Source: Limanda limanda (taxonomy: Eukaryota; Chordata; Actinopteri; Pleuronectiformes; Pleuronectidae). From it: a DNA stretch of 64,000 bases. The notes under the pieces are model-generated. The model was given only the letters and a program-made list of their open reading frames with translations, searched no databases and was not told the DNA's origin. Where the stretch lies: positions 9,798,856-9,862,855 of the forward strand of contig NC_083636.1 of assembly GCF_963576545.1 (NCBI RefSeq), read 5' to 3'. Of this stretch, positions 9,300 through 23,482 are shown in pieces (positions within the stretch are counted from its first letter, which is position 1; each line of letters opens with the position of its first letter). A program made the position numbers and the translations under genes.

Positions 9300-12200
9300 A
9301 TATAAAAAGTCAGTGGTTCCCCATGATTCAACCACTGGGGATCATGAATCAGGCTTGTTAACACACTATGGAAGTGTATTGAGAAAAAGAAAAAATATAT
9401 ATTTGGATGAAAATTATACATCGTAAAAAACAAGATGCATGTTATATACATAAAGTGCTGTCTGTAAAATTAACCAAATACAAACAACATTTGTGTAGAA
9501 AAAGATACAAATTTATACACATTTGAACCCTGTACTAAACAAACTGGTGTTCATGAATGTCTGCACTAATTTTCCTGTCAATCCAGCCAATAGTTGTAGT
9601 TTTTAGATATTTTCGTGTGGACGAAAGTTGTAGACAGACCATTACTGTCATCCTTATAACCACTGAGATCATTCCCCATGATTGAGAATTCGAAACAACT
9701 TGAAAGTATTTTTTCTCACTCCGGTCGAGCATCATTTGTTCCCACATGACCCACGGTCTGTTGGTTGTTACATCTGTTTCCATCCATTTCTCCTCCTGAT
9801 CCAGAAGCATCACCGAAGACAAATGCTTTGCATGCATCGTCCCTCTCTGTCTCGTTAATAGACTCCCAGCTCCTGTCTCGGGTTTCTCTCATTTAACTTT
9901 GCATCGCCACTAAAAACAAAAGCCGATCTGGAGGTGGCGTAGCAGGCGAGATCATCAACACAGCACAGTTTGGTCAGATTGAGTTTCCCCTCTGCAGCAT
10001 TTTAACACAGGCAGCGATGTGGATGTGCAAGTCAATTTAGCCAGGGCGCTGTTTATCTGGTTTGATGACCTCTGACCTCTGAAGGATGACACGCGTGGAC
10101 AGATTAAGATTCTGTCAGGAGAGCTCCCTCTTTTTGCACCGTCACTCTCCATCTCTGAAAAGGAAAAATCATTATCCAGCATATCAGAATAAATGAGTGG
10201 CTCTGCTCTGATGAAGTCCTGCTCTGTCCCCCTCCCCTGTGTTCTCCTCTTCTCCTAGTCGACATCAGAAGGTGACGGATTTTTCTGTTCTTTCTGGAAA
10301 AGAATCTCAGGATACCTGCCAGCCCAGGACCCAATAAGACCACAGAGGTGAAACAAGCATGTTGTGAACATCACTCTAGAAACATGGTCACAGTGTCTGT
10401 GCTATTTAAAGAGGCCTTGTGGAAGTTTCTGCTTTTCCTGAACATCATGAACATGGAGATCTGAAAAAAAGCTTTGGCTGTCTTGACCCACCTTATGTTG
10501 TGGGATGGAAATTCAAAAAAATATTTTTAGAGTCGGGACTAAACCACTCTCCCACCACTCCCCCCAACCCCTCTCAGCCAGCGGCTCAAACCATGTTCCC
10601 CATCCTTTCCTGTCCCTCTACTGGTCCCACTGCAAACGTTATGTGGTCTACTATTTCCCCATGGTCAGAGGCATTATACTGTGCTCCTGTTTGTTATGAG
10701 GATATGGCTTTAGATTACGTGCAGAGAAACTATACAGACGCCATAAATAAATGGTGGGCTGTTATCAGTCGGTAATGGATGCTTTATAGAGAGCAAGAGA
10801 ACGCCGGAGAGAAAAGAAAGCATTTTGCAACGCAGGAAATCATGAAGATCTGTGTTCAACATCTATGAGTGTAGTGTAGTGTATTAGGGTTTTCTTTTTA
10901 TAAATTTGGTAATAAATGTGATTGTTAAACCAGAATTAATGTTTTTCTTTATAGAACTCACATAATTTAGTCTTCAGCTCAAAAAACACTTTTCATCGTT
11001 ACCTCAACTGACAAATAATCTGTTCTTCAGCAACCTGTGGAATAGGGTTTTAAATAATATGAGCTTGAGGCTAATTACATTTACACAGACTGACTTTAAA
11101 CAGGACTGGACTGTGAGATATTAGTCCAAAGTAAGAAAACTCTTTGTCGCTCTCCCTTTATCGTCTTTCTTAGTGTCTGTAGTCTCGGGCTGCATCGGTG
11201 GGGGGGCAGGCTGCTATAAATAGACCAATCACTTTCACATCAGTGGTGGAAACTGATTCCTTTTGTGTTCCAGATAACATATCTTTGCGATAAGAAAGGA
11301 TTTTCTGTCTCGTCTGCGCAGATCTCACCTCCTGCATCATCTCTTATTTTTCTCACATTTCTCCTTATTTATTTCTCCGCTGAAGCCTTCAGAGAAGCGT
11401 CATTCAGTCACATATCTAAAGATCACAAACTTGTTCCCATCGAATCCCCGTTGTGTCCTTTCAAATCTCTCTGCTGCTGCCAACTCTGGGGCCACTAATG
11501 AACTCCCCGGATTGTCCCTGAGCAGTGGCAGTCCCCCCCTGTACTCACGGCGGGCTAGTCTTGGTGTGCGACTGCTGCCTGACTCCTAACAGCTCTATAT
11601 GCATGTGCTGTCACTGAGACTGATGGCAGAAACAACAGAGGATAAGAAAAGGTGCTGGTGGTGGAGGAGGAGGAGGAGGAAGGAGGGGTAGCAGTCAAAA
11701 GAAACCCATGCGATGACTCAGAGATTTTTGAAGCGCTGCCTCCTCTGGTTGCCAGCCTGCTTGTCTGTTTGGCCGACAATCTGCTGACTCCTCATCGCCT
11801 TATCAGACACCTCTGTTGGTCTCTGCTCGCTCTGGTTACCCCCCGTCCTGACCCACACACAGAAATAACATGTCTCCAGGATCTGCATTAAGGGGCCGGT
11901 TTAGAAGTTAACTCTTTGGATATAAACACAATAATATAGTTTCTATACTGTATGTTTATCATAAACTGGAAAATAACTTTAGCCTTGCCCCCAAAAAGGA
12001 ACCGTAAGCTGAAGAAGCAGCACGCCAGAAACTGTATCTGCAACAAGTGACAACGTGGTGTTGAATTTAAAGTTTTGATCAGCATCTCAATGCATCTCGA
12101 TGAGGAAATTTGTAATTTTACAGGAAAGTAGAGGCTGACGACCTGTTGTGTTGCACCAATGATGAATAACACATAAACTGTAATTGGTGTTTTTGTGTTT

Positions 12201-13740
12201 GTTTGTTAGTGACAAAGCTTGGACAGAGCTACGCTGCTTCCATTTGTCTCTAGTCTTTGTGCTAAGATAAGTTTATCACCTCCTGGCTTTAGTTGTATTC
12301 TTGATGGACACAAGCATTTAAAATCTATATCCAAAAGCATCAAACTATTTGTTTGACTGTCATTTTTGGATTCTACAGATCAGAAGGAACGACATGTGTT
12401 GAGACTTGTTAGTAGACACCAGCCTCCAGATTCTGCCTCAATGCACTCTGAATGTCCTGGAGGAAAATATGTCCATCCACAAACTAAGTAGTTTTGTTTT
12501 TCTCGGTGGCTACATTCTGAATCAGTTTAATGTATGTGTAGCCTCCAAGACTAAATAACCCTGACATCATCACTGTTATTTTTAGTTAATATTTTTGGCT
12601 TAAAACAAATTGGGAAATGTGGGCAGCTGTGGCTCTGGAGATGAACGGGTCAGCTCCTGATTAAAAGGTCAGAGTTTAGATTTTCAGTTACACCAGCCTG
12701 CATATCAAAGTGTCTTTTGGAAACATAATTAACTGCTTTTTCAGTTTTTGCCATTATTGCCCTAAAGTGTGTGAATTATATGTATACATGATAGAGAAGT
12801 GCTATATATGTAGACTTGCAGAAGCTCTGTGTGTTAATGGGTGAATGTGACTTGAAATATTTGCATTTCATAATTTCCAAATCCCAGCTCGGTCTCTTTG
12901 AAAACATGTGGGCGATGTTGTGTTTTCAGTGTCAGTTTTACTTAGTCTCCGTCTTAGAATGAAAGATGTGACATATTTACACCCATTTTCGATGTGTCTG
13001 TACACAGACATTCACACATTTATCTTGGGTTGCGTGTCTCTAATTATAAAGTAATGCTCCCCGCACTGCTTCTGGTTTTCTCACCAAGCAGACAAGCTGT
13101 GAAAGCAGGAAATGGTGTGATTCTCAGCTCGGTGCCGAGTTGTCTCCGTGCGTCCAGGTGTCTGTTCACTGAGAGCTACGAGCCAGAATCTGTGGTGATA
13201 CCTGACAGCTCCCAGGTGTGGGAGTAAGTCTGAAGCATGGCGCTGCTGGAAAAGAGAAAAATATGATCCAGATTTTGCCATCCAACTCTCCGTTGGCTGT
13301 GGATGAAAGTAAGAGAAGACGAGACGTGTGAGCTCTACAGGTGAGATTTGAAGACCTTCTTAAAACAGGCCATGAATGAACATGAGAGGTGAAATCAGAA
13401 TAACAAAGCCACCCATGACTTTGAACTCAGAAATACGTTTAATTCATATTCATTGATGTATCACTTGTCTGTTTATTGCAGAAGACACAGGTTCTTGCAG
13501 AAGAAGGCTCAGAAACTTGAACCATCACTGCGATGTCCCCCAAGGGACGACATTATCATAGACTTTATGTTCACATGGACACAATGTTCCAATATTAACT
13601 CGATTAAGACAATAGTGTGAATAAGACGCTGTCATGTAAACAGCATGTTACAGTCATAAAATCATTATTGCATGGGGATTAGCAATAATCGAAATTAAGA
13701 CATTAGACCTTTGTCACATTATGTAGACGTGTATGTCTCA
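9300..13740. other. Non-coding interval, no gene seen
   Basis: Contains a 118-codon open frame at 10,419-10,775 and others of 74-100 codons, none with a recognisable domain or matching splice partners. No RNA genes recognised. An in-phase GAG/GGA run lies at about 11,660-11,690. Confidence 0.5.
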
Positions 13741-13743
13741 ATT

Positions 13744-13925
13744 TTGTGGGTGGCTGTCGCTCACGATGGGGTCGTCCACTAACCAGAAGGTTGCTTCTTT
13801 GGTCCCCATTTCCTGTAGACTGGAATCCAAAGAGGGCAAGATACTGATTGTACAAATTACCCCTGACTGCTCTATCAATGGTAAATGAATAGTGGGAGAT
13901 AGAAAAGGCTCTGCGTATAGAAGTA
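13744..13925 (+). mobile_element. tRNA-derived SINE, degenerate
   Basis: Begins with a tRNA-like head (TGGCTGTCGCTCA as A-box region, then GTCGTCCACTAACCAGAAGG and a weak B-box) followed by TCCAAAGAGGGCAAGATACTGA, the same tail block as the SINE at 24.6 kb. Bounds are approximate and no target duplication was resolved. Confidence 0.55.
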
Positions 13926-13929
13926 CTGC

Positions 13930-16400
13930 AAAAACATTGTATAAATACGGTCTATTTTACAGATTGCATTATAAAGTCCTAGTGGAGTATTTGTAGAATG
14001 TATGTCCAGCAGTTGCCAACTCTTTGATTTCATGATAAGATCGTGCTCTAACACGTAAATGAGAATATGAACGAAATATTCTATTTGAAACTTTCTTAAA
14101 AATCTAAATCTAAATGTCTTATTCAGGATTCAATAGTAAAGTCATAGTGTTGAGTCTTGTACAGGTCATACGCAAATTTTAAGTTTAGTCAGGGGGACAA
14201 TGACAATGCATTTCTGGATAAACATTAAAAAAAACCTAATTCCCCTGCAGGGAAAAGAGGTAGAGCAGCAAATGCAGCAGGAAACGAGCGGGCAGAGACA
14301 CGGTCTGCCGGGAGGAGATAAAAAGAAAATTGGACGAGGACCTTAATGTGTTTTATGTCACAGACGGATAAACAGATGTGATGTAAGATGTAGAAATCAG
14401 CGTCGCTGTCGGCGGAGCGCTGCCAGCTAGCAATCAATGGCAGGGTGACTCAGTGAGAGTGGAGGTAAGGCCATGCCATGCAGGAGGTCAGGTCAACAGA
14501 GGACGCCGCTGAGAGCGTTCGGACTGGGGAGGCTCGTTATTACTGAAGCTCCAGATGCCGCTGAGGCCCCCCCGACGGGATACGACTGTACACACGTCAG
14601 GACTCAAGAAACAGGAAATTGATTCTGATGGACTTTTACCTCTGTAGAGCAGTGGATGGCGGAGAGAGCATCAGTAAATATGGGTAGAGACTAGAGACAG
14701 TAGAGCGAGGGGACCTCACGAGCACCAGCTCCGACTGAAAGGAACGAGGAAACTTGGTGTAATGTTTTGAAATAGAAGGCACTATTTTTAGTGCAGTGGG
14801 TGATGCACAGCTAAAAATCCCTGTGTAGCAGATGAATATGTGGGGGCTTGGCTGACTGAGTTCTTCTATTATATTGATTTAATAGTGTTGTATTTTTTAA
14901 ATGTGTTCTGAATGTGTATGTACAGACTAATCAGATATTAACCATTGGATTTGACTTTAGTCACTCTTGTATTCACATATGTACTGAGAGGTGCCTTTGA
15001 TGCCTCTTGATCTTACTTGAATTATTCATGTGTTTATTTATGATATATTGTAAGGGCTCCTTGGGTGTCCAATAAGGCGCAGAGAAATAAAATTATTATT
15101 ATTACAGAACAAAAAAAAAGAAAGCTACAGACCACAGGCAGCAAACATATCAGTTTAACAATAAAACATGGTATGCAAAGGTTTTGGGTTTAGGAAGTTA
15201 GTTTATACCCAGATTGATGTTTTTAAGGAACTGAACCATCTTAGGTATTTTCTTTTGTCTTTTATTTTGTGATACACTATTTTCCTCTGGCACAAGTGGC
15301 TGTGATCTAGACGTGACAATATGAGGTGACCAGTCCACCACTTTCAAAGGTCGTCCAATTAGCCAGGAAGCCTCAACCCTGGTTGGGAAGGGGTCATGTA
15401 GGAGAGCTGGGTGACATGAGCTCTTACCCACATCACTGTGTCAGAATGAGAGGGGTTTTACTTCGTTGTCTGCACGTCAGTCAGTGCACCGTAATATCTT
15501 CGAGTACGTCATTAGCATAGCACTAGATAAATATGTCCTCTCAGGTGCTATTACTGAGATCATAAATGACGTTTTTCATATAATAAAAGGCCTAGGTGGG
15601 CAGTTCAGCCATCTGTCTATAAACAGTGACTCATTTTTTCCCACTTTGACGCTGACTTGAGATCATGATCACTGCCTATTTTTACACAACTTTTATGTTT
15701 TATTGTGTGGGTCATTCTTGATTTAGAAACATACACATTCGTATGTATTTTTTGGGGTTTAGAAGGAACTTCACGCAGCTTGATGAATCATCCGGCAGTC
15801 TGGTCAGGTTTGCCGGGTTCAGCACAGCGGCTGGACGTGGCGTGAGAGCTCGCTCTGAGGGCCAGGACCCGCCGACCACATGCCAGCGAGCAGCCGCTGA
15901 CAATGACCTCGCTCTGCCCAATCCAGCCGATGTGGCGCTTTTCATTGAACTTGAGGATTAGAGGCCAGTTATTCCTCGTCTCCTCAGAGGCCCAGTGCGC
16001 TCTCCCTGTGGGTTATTACTCACACACCGACAGCCACACAACATCAGTGCAGGTACCACTTTCGGCTGGGTGAATTTCAGTTAACGGCTGTGAACTTTTG
16101 AGAAAGGTTTACAATGTTCATAACTTGTTGTCAAAAATGTAAATATGATTTGGGAGGGGAAAGGTAGTAGACTCTGAGATGTAATTCTGAGATAATGTGA
16201 ATGAACTGGAATCTAAAGTAAATCAACAAAACGGGCCAAGACTTTTATACCAACATTGATCAACTGTCAATCAACACAATAATTGATGTTAGGAGAAGCA
16301 ATAATCTTCTTTTAGGTGAACACAATTTACAAAACACAAAAATGAAGGTAGTTGAGGTTATTTAAATGTTGTGTCAAAGACTAGCTGTGTGGATAGCATC
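13930..16400. other. Non-coding interval, no gene seen
   Basis: No supportable gene. At 15,060-15,105 the string GGCGCAGAGAAATAAAATTATTATTATT resembles the 3' end of a retroelement tail (short-period ATT), without a body I can define. Confidence 0.45.
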
Positions 16401-16419
16401 TTGAAATTAGCCTCGACGG

Positions 16420-16945
16420 GTGCTTCCTTCGAATGGGATTGTGTTTCGTGTTCATGATGAGAGTCCATATGAATCCTCCCCCCTATTGTGTGACATGCTT
16501 GGTGATGATTTCAGAAACTTTGGAAGCCACAGAAGTTTATTTTTCATTGGATGCCAAGTTAATATATAAATTTAGTTGTGTTGAGTTCTTCTTTGATTTT
16601 TATAAAATATCAGCGAATCTTTTCCATCTGGCATTTCCTCCATTACATTTCTTGCCTGTTTGCTTGTTAAATAGTAAGCGTGTGTGGCTAAAATTGCAAT
16701 AAAACTTGCATCACACAATGTTAAAAACAATAAAGAAAATGTTTTAATGTATCTACCCTTATGTTCGGATCTGCACCTAAATTCTATGGGTTCCTTCTTG
16801 GCCCGTGTCCCATCCTTCCACTAAGTTTAGTGAAAATGTGTTCAGTATTTTTTTGCGTAATCCTGCTGACAAACAAACAAACCAACCAACAAAACAAACG
16901 GATAAGGGACAGGGGTGAAAACATAACCTCCTTGATGAAGATAAT
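16420..16945 (+). repeat. Dispersed fish repeat (retroelement-tail-like)
   Basis: The segment from about 16,760 reads ATGTTCGGATCTGCACCTAA, then GGCCCGTGTCCCATCCTTCC, TTTGCGTAATCCTGCTGACA, an (AAAC/AACC)n stretch and GTGAAAACATAACCTCCTT. This is a sequence I recognise as very common in fish non-coding DNA, probably a retroelement-derived tail. The part before 16,760 is less certain. Open frames here are incidental. Confidence 0.6.
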
Positions 16946-16949
16946 CAAG

Positions 16950-18860
16950 AATCATCTTGTAGGAACCACACAGGTCTGTGGACTGATGCATATAACACTA
17001 GCACAGCTAAATATTCAGTCAAATGTAGTCACTCTTCAAACTTTTCTCAGCTCTGTGTCTGCTCTCTTACATGTTGACTCATCCACAAACTCATCATTTG
17101 GAATTAGCCACAGCCAGGTTAAAAAAAGCTCGGCTGCTGCTGTTATTGTCTAAGAGTTATTATGTTTATGAATTGTTTCATGTGCCGGTGAGGCTGCTTA
17201 TAGATGAGCCTTGGCGCTCCACTGTTCACAGCTAATGGATTCACGAGTGGCTCTGTAAATAGGCCATGGCACACGAGCAGGCCAACGGCAGCAGCCAGGC
17301 CATGAATAATGCATGGGGGGAAATTCAAAAATGACTTCCGGCTTCGTGGAGGCTTCACTGAAAGTCTGCTCAATCCCTGCAGAGATTTCTGTTTAGATTT
17401 GAGATTTCGGATTTGGATTGGAGTTTGTGCAACAGGCCTCCCTGCTGTCTATCAACAAATATTTTGTTTTTATCTTTATGTGAACTGATGCCTGACAGCG
17501 GTAGGGAGCGACAGTCATCTGGACACTGAACCTCCAAAGCTTTTTTTAATCCTCTCTAAATATCTCTGACCTTTTTTTTGGTACAACTCCACAGTACAGA
17601 CACATTTTGTGCGTCACATTAGATTTATTCTCCTTTCCTTGTCATTTTACAGATCTAAATTAGTTGTGTAATGTTTTATCACGTTCTAGTCTTGATATCT
17701 CAACTCAAAACAGTTGTATGGAGTCATCAACATTCAGTCATCGCTTCCACATTTCAAACAGTATCTTCCTTCATGTCATTTCACAAATTATCAGCATCCC
17801 CCTCATCAACTTGCATCACAGATTGATGTCAGCGGAGTGGGAGCTTTACAGGAGCGATGGTGGTTAGCAGGCGAGTGGGCCTTGTTATTCCAGTGCCCAG
17901 CGAGAGTGGCGACACATTGTAGTGACAGTGGTGAATAGGATTACAGAGCTGGCACAAACCCCGAGCTGTGGAACAGAGGTCTTTTAATTTCACTGCCGTG
18001 CTATTTTTAAAGCACAGCCAAACCTGCAGAGAGGCAGAGAGAAGGCTTTTACTCATTGTGGAAACGCCCTCGTTTTATAGTGATGACAGTGAAGGACTGA
18101 ACCCTCGTCACTTACTCCATCTTTCTCCATTAACAGTATTTGATTTATCTATATGCAAAACAAGTCTGCTTGTCCTCCTCATTAAGGCTGTAGCAAGTGG
18201 GATTGGTAGAAGAATATTTAATCTTTGGGTCTCATCTCTATGAAGGACGTTCAATAGTAACGTGTTGGGAAGGAGGCTCTCTGTCCTTAGCCCCTCCCAT
18301 CCGACGGCTTTTTATTGCGCTTAAATTCCAACTATTCTTTTTCGATAATTCAGTTTACCCTTTATTTTTATCTTGCTTTGGCAGTTGTTTGCACTGCTGG
18401 AATAGTGACCTTTCCTGTAGGATTTCCCGCCATTGATTGAGGGTTGGCTTTTTATCAAAGGGGGCGTACACGCACAGCTGCTCAGTAGAACAGCTGATAG
18501 GAGCATGCTCTCTGAACTGCCCTGTGATTGGTCAAGGTCTCCCGTCTTGGGCCGGATTTCCCCAAGACTGGAAACAGAGCCTACAAGTGCAGAAATCTGC
18601 AGAAAGTGATTGATGGCTATTAGATTAGTGTTGAATGGGTGCAGGTTCCAGATCTGCTCCCCCAAATATGGTGTCACATTACTGTATTGGTACTTTTATA
18701 TAAGTAAAGATTTGAATATTTCCTCCACTACTGCAATCTCAGGAAGGTGGTGATTTCCTATCCATTATTCTGAGTGAATTAAGATAGTAAGTATTTTAAC
18801 AGCACATGTTCCAATAAGTAAAAGCTGTATTTGTAACTCAGGTAACACCTATCTGAGAGC
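16950..18860. other. Non-coding interval, no gene seen
   Basis: Short overlapping open frames on both strands without recognisable domains. No repeats with clear ends seen. Confidence 0.45.
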
Positions 18861-18863
18861 TCA

Positions 18864-19128
18864 GTGAATGAATTTGTATTTATATAGCGCTTTTCTAGTC
18901 TGATGATGACCACTCAAAGCGCTTTACAGTACAGTTTCACATTCACCCATTCACACACACATTCATACAGTGCATCTATTCGCAGCACTTTGTTATTCTA
19001 TGAGTGGCCATTCAGGGTTCAGCATCTTGCCCAAGGACACTTCGGCATGCAGATGGTTCAGACTGGGGATCGAACCGCCGACCTTTAGGTTGGAGGACGA
19101 CCCCTCTACCCCTCAGCCACAGCTGCCC
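18864..19128 (-). mobile_element. tRNA-derived SINE-like repeat
   Basis: On the minus strand a tRNA-like head runs from 19,128 to 19,067, with TGGCTGAGGGGTAGAG as A-box region and GGTTCGATCC (19,076-19,067) as a near-consensus RNA polymerase III B box. It is followed by CCTTGGGCAAGATGCTGAACCC and ends with a block around AAAGCGCTATATAAATACAAAT at about 18,870-18,895. The remaining 5' part is related to fragments at 24.9 kb and 63.0 kb. Confidence 0.75.
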
Positions 19129-19129
19129 G

Positions 19130-22100
19130 ACCGCAGCCATAGCCACCCGAAAAAGGAAATCCATAAAAAAAGAAAGCACATCAACAGGATGATCCACACC
19201 ATCAGTGGTTCAGTTCCCTGAAGTGCTTCACACGGTCAAGTTTTTTTCAAAAAGAGCGGCTGAAGTGAAGCAGGTGATATGCTGCTCTGTATTTAATTTA
19301 GAGTCACGTTCAAGGTAGGAAGAAAAAATAAAGCTTTTTAATTGTTGAGATTTAAATTCTGGAGACACAGCTGAGGTTTCCACTGTCATGGAATTTGTTT
19401 TTGTTCTATAAATAAATGATGGGGCAGAGCAGGTCCCATGCTGCAGCAGTACATTCGTGCCCTGCAGAGAATTAAACACTGAAAACATAAAAATCCCATG
19501 TCTACAATAAAATTATTGAACACATTTCTGTATATGTACGTATGTATACAAATCAGTTACTGATAAGTCACCACTCTTTCATCTATTATTTAAAACCTGC
19601 TCTGTACCTTGTTCTTCAAAAGCCTTTAAAAAATTGATTATCAGTTAATTGCATTTTCATTTCTTCAGTTTAAATCTAACTCTCGATGCTTCTGTCGGAT
19701 CTCATTGCTCATCTTGTTTTAATGACCACCACAGTTGTTGTTTTCTTGTAGATCCAACATTAGTTTTGTGATCACGCTTCAGGACATGTGGATCTGTGAC
19801 AGTGTGTCTGCTGAACGAGAGAATTAGACTCAAGGGGCCACATCACCGGGAGCGAACACTGTGAGTGAGGCTGTGGCGCAACATCAGGATAATATCCAGA
19901 GGAGGATCATCGCCGGAAGCAGACAGACCCAGACAGAGGGAGGAGGAGGGTTAGGGGGGGGAGGAACACAGTCACCCCTCCCTCCCTCCCACTCTCCTCC
20001 CCTCTGACCTTCTCTCAGCCTCCGGAGCCTTATTGCTTGTTATGCAACAGGGGTTTCTGTTCTGTGCCAGGGGATAGTTAAGTATTTATCAAGCCCCTTG
20101 TGTTGGCTGGGGACTGCAGGTGGTTGCCAGTTGCCTCTCCATCCTCCTTTTTCTCTCTCTCTCCTGCCAGGCCTGATCTATTTTTCCTCCCTTTTACGGC
20201 TCGTTTGCTCTCGGGGATACCCAGATGTCACAGCCCATCCTTCCAACCCAGCTGTTGCAGCCACCATGTGTGGGCACAGGCAGCTTTCAGATGTAAAACT
20301 CTATGATAATGCAGATGGAGCATCATAGATTAAGCTCCTGCTGTCTGCTGAGTGATGTGCCACATTCCTCCTTATTTAGGAAAAGGAAACTAGAGTGCAA
20401 ACATATAGCCAATACATCACAGCAGGACAAGGCAGGAAATCAAACATGCAGCAGTTGAGCTCCACTATGGCCACACATTACTCGATTCAGAGTGACAGAG
20501 TGAGATTCCCGTTGTGATGTGTGGTGGCAGAAGGCGAGGGTGGAGGCCAGGATCCAGTCTGTCAGGAGCCTGGTGGATCACATCCAGCGTCTTCACAAGC
20601 AGAGCTATTTACAGGAGGGCTGAGCAGTGAGCGAGAGGGTGAGAGACGTCGCCTGAGCTCCGTTTGTGGCTTCAGCAGCACAGGCTGAGTATGAGCTGTC
20701 AGGACGTGACAGGACAACTGTTGTCTTGAAGGACAAATCCATGAAGGAAGCAGTTACAGGTGAAAGAGGAGGGCTAGCTGGTGTGTCTTGGTCCTGGTTG
20801 ACTCCTAATGAGCTTGTAATATCCCAGGTCTGACCTGAGACCTGTTATCTGCAATAAAGCAGAAAAATCTTTCCAAAGTCCATGTTGAAGCCTCCTCTCA
20901 CACGTTTTTATCCATTTAACCTGAGCATCTCAGGGACTAACTCCTCTTTGTGACCTTTAGAGCAGCAGTAGTATCTAATGTTCCCCCATGTTAACTAATT
21001 ACTGCCATAAATCTACCCAAATCTACATCTCGCCTGCTGACAGTCATATATGTTTTGGTCTGCGGTAAAGAGGGAAAACTGGATGTTAAGAGGTTTCAGA
21101 CTAATCCTGACTTCAGGTATCTGAAGTCCATGCAATTCTAACACGGAACAAACACTTTAATTGGATAAGATGCAACTGGGGCAGTGAAATATAATTTTAA
21201 TCCTGCTGCCAGGAGGCTGAGACAAAACATCCTTAATGATTCTCAATGTATAATATACCCTGTATAAAAATATATTGTGTATTTCTACATGAAAATTGTT
21301 GTGTATGCTCATACCTTTAATCAAACTCTGCTACATCCTGAAGCTTTTACATTTGTGGCACTTTAATTTTCTTTGAGTGTTGTGTTTTTCTTGATGTTTT
21401 CAAAAGAGGTTTATCGTCCTCTTTTACAGCATCCATGAAATATTGGGCTGCCGCTTGGCTATCTTTAGCCCTACAGCTAATATTAGTGGTAAAACTGAGG
21501 CACTGAGAGTTTTTTCATCACCCTGGTAATGCTCCTTGTTATCCATGGGAAGGAGAGGAGAGAAAAAACTGGGGAGCATCCACCTTCTGGTGAAGTGTTA
21601 CAGGAAGCTGGTAGCTGACATTAATATTTAAGTTTGGCACATTGGTTGTTCATCTCTCCTTACAGCTTATAAGAATTGACAGTAGGTGACAGGGCTGTTA
21701 TCAGTTTCATCCTGCAGAGCCCAACAACCACTGAAATCTGAGAAAACGAGTGACCTGTATGAAATCCTTAATAATCACCTTTGACTATAAATGAAAACAT
21801 ATTTTTCAATTAATGTTACGTTATGAGATGGGGCGTCAATGCAATTTAGAAAAGAGAGGGAGCGAGCGCGAGAGCAAACAAACATACTGAGCAATTGAAA
21901 GATGTTACCTATAATCAACTGGCCTGTGTGGATTGGTTAAGTGCCGGCAATAACATGACTGTGCTTCCCACATTGATCTCTGTGGGGCCACGTGTTATGT
22001 CTGCTGTTGAATGGAACATTTTGCAAGGTGGAATATTCACCTCCACATCCTGTGAAGCTGAATACGATGCCTGGGTGCTCGGGAGTCACAACCAAGGTCT

Positions 22101-23450
22101 CATTTGCATTTGATGGTCTCATTAAAAAGCCCATTCACAGTGTGGACGGGGGGCTCTGCGTGTGGCAAGTTGCAGTTTCCAGGCCGTGAAATGCGTTCCT
22201 GTGCTGCTCTGCCAGGTGGCCTTAAGAAACGTGTGGCATTAATCCTTCTAATGGAGGCTCTGCCGTCACTCTTAGGAACAATATTTAGCCTGAGATGCTA
22301 TTATTAGACTTCAGTCTTGACAATAGCATATTTGAGTTCTGATAATAAGGTCACCCATCTCATATAAAAACTATACAACTATTTATAACAGCTTATTGCT
22401 TTTATAGCTGGAGCCTCCCTATAGGCTCTGGGCTAATACTCCCATATCATTTTGTTACTAAAGAGAAATGTATTTCTTGTAAGTTTTCTCTCCTGCCCAT
22501 TCACTTTTGAGGCCACTGAACAAACACCAGCAGATCCACTCTCCATGAAAACTGCAGCTAACTCCATCCACAGTGCAAAACTGGTTGAAATCTCTTGCAA
22601 AAAGTTAGTGAGCTGTCCTCTAGTCCCTTAGTTTAGGTTTGTTTTAAAATGTTCGGTCCTTCATGAAATATTTGGGATATGATCATTAACAATGTATAAA
22701 AATGTCCATAAACTTCTCGGACCATTCCTGCAAAGTAACTTTCCCTGTATGCTCCCAACCATAACTGATTCACATCTAAATAACACCTCTGTCATTTCAG
22801 TTGTAATACACAACTTTGTAAAGGACCATAAAACCGTTGGGTTTGTGCAGTTTAGACCATGCGTGAGTAATACTGTCTTGTAGAGCTTGTAAAACAACTT
22901 TCATTTAGTGCACGAGTGCAGAGATAAGCTAACAGATACCACATAACACATCTAGAACAGAATGGATTTCTTTCTATGAAATGAATGAGCGTAATGCCAA
23001 GAACTCATTATCCGATGCTGTTGTATTTCTGATGCACCACCAGTGGGATAGTGTGGAGGTATGTGTGTGGAGGGAGAATGTTTTCAAATATAAAAGAGCC
23101 ATGTCACATGCTCAGCTTTCACTGAGGAGATCTCCAATAACCAAGCGTCACCTCTTATTTCTGGGTCATCGCTTTCCACTGACTTAGGGGCTGCTGACTC
23201 ATCCACCAGGGGCAAAGTTCACGGAGGTGTCGAAGTTCACATCCCAGACATAAGTAACTCTGTCCCTCAGAATGAAACTAAATGTTAAGAACTTACTCGT
23301 ATATGATATGATTCATAAGTCAAGCAGGCATTTGTGAGTTGTGTACAAAAGTTGATGCAAATTTGGTTTATAGATTTCCGATTAACAATAATACAAAATA
23401 TATTTGTATATAGTTATTATCTGGCATGTATAGTTCTGCATTGTCAATGT
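19130..23450. other. Non-coding interval, no gene seen
   Basis: A G/A-rich patch followed by CCTCC repeats lies at about 19,930-20,000. Open frames are short and unrecognised. No supportable RNA gene, promoter or repeat ends. Confidence 0.45.
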
Positions 23451-23451
23451 A

Positions 23452-23482
23452 GGCCCGTCCAATATTAATTGGACAGGCCTTT
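23452..23482. repeat. Imperfect palindrome with GGCC(C)GTCCAAT arms
   Basis: AGGCCCGTCCAAT and ATTGGACAGGCCT face each other around a short AT centre, with one mismatch. A direct relative, ATTGGACGGGCCTCTTAATG, lies at about 24,099. The pair may mark ends of a degraded element of about 650 bp; no transposase or target duplication is visible. Confidence 0.5.
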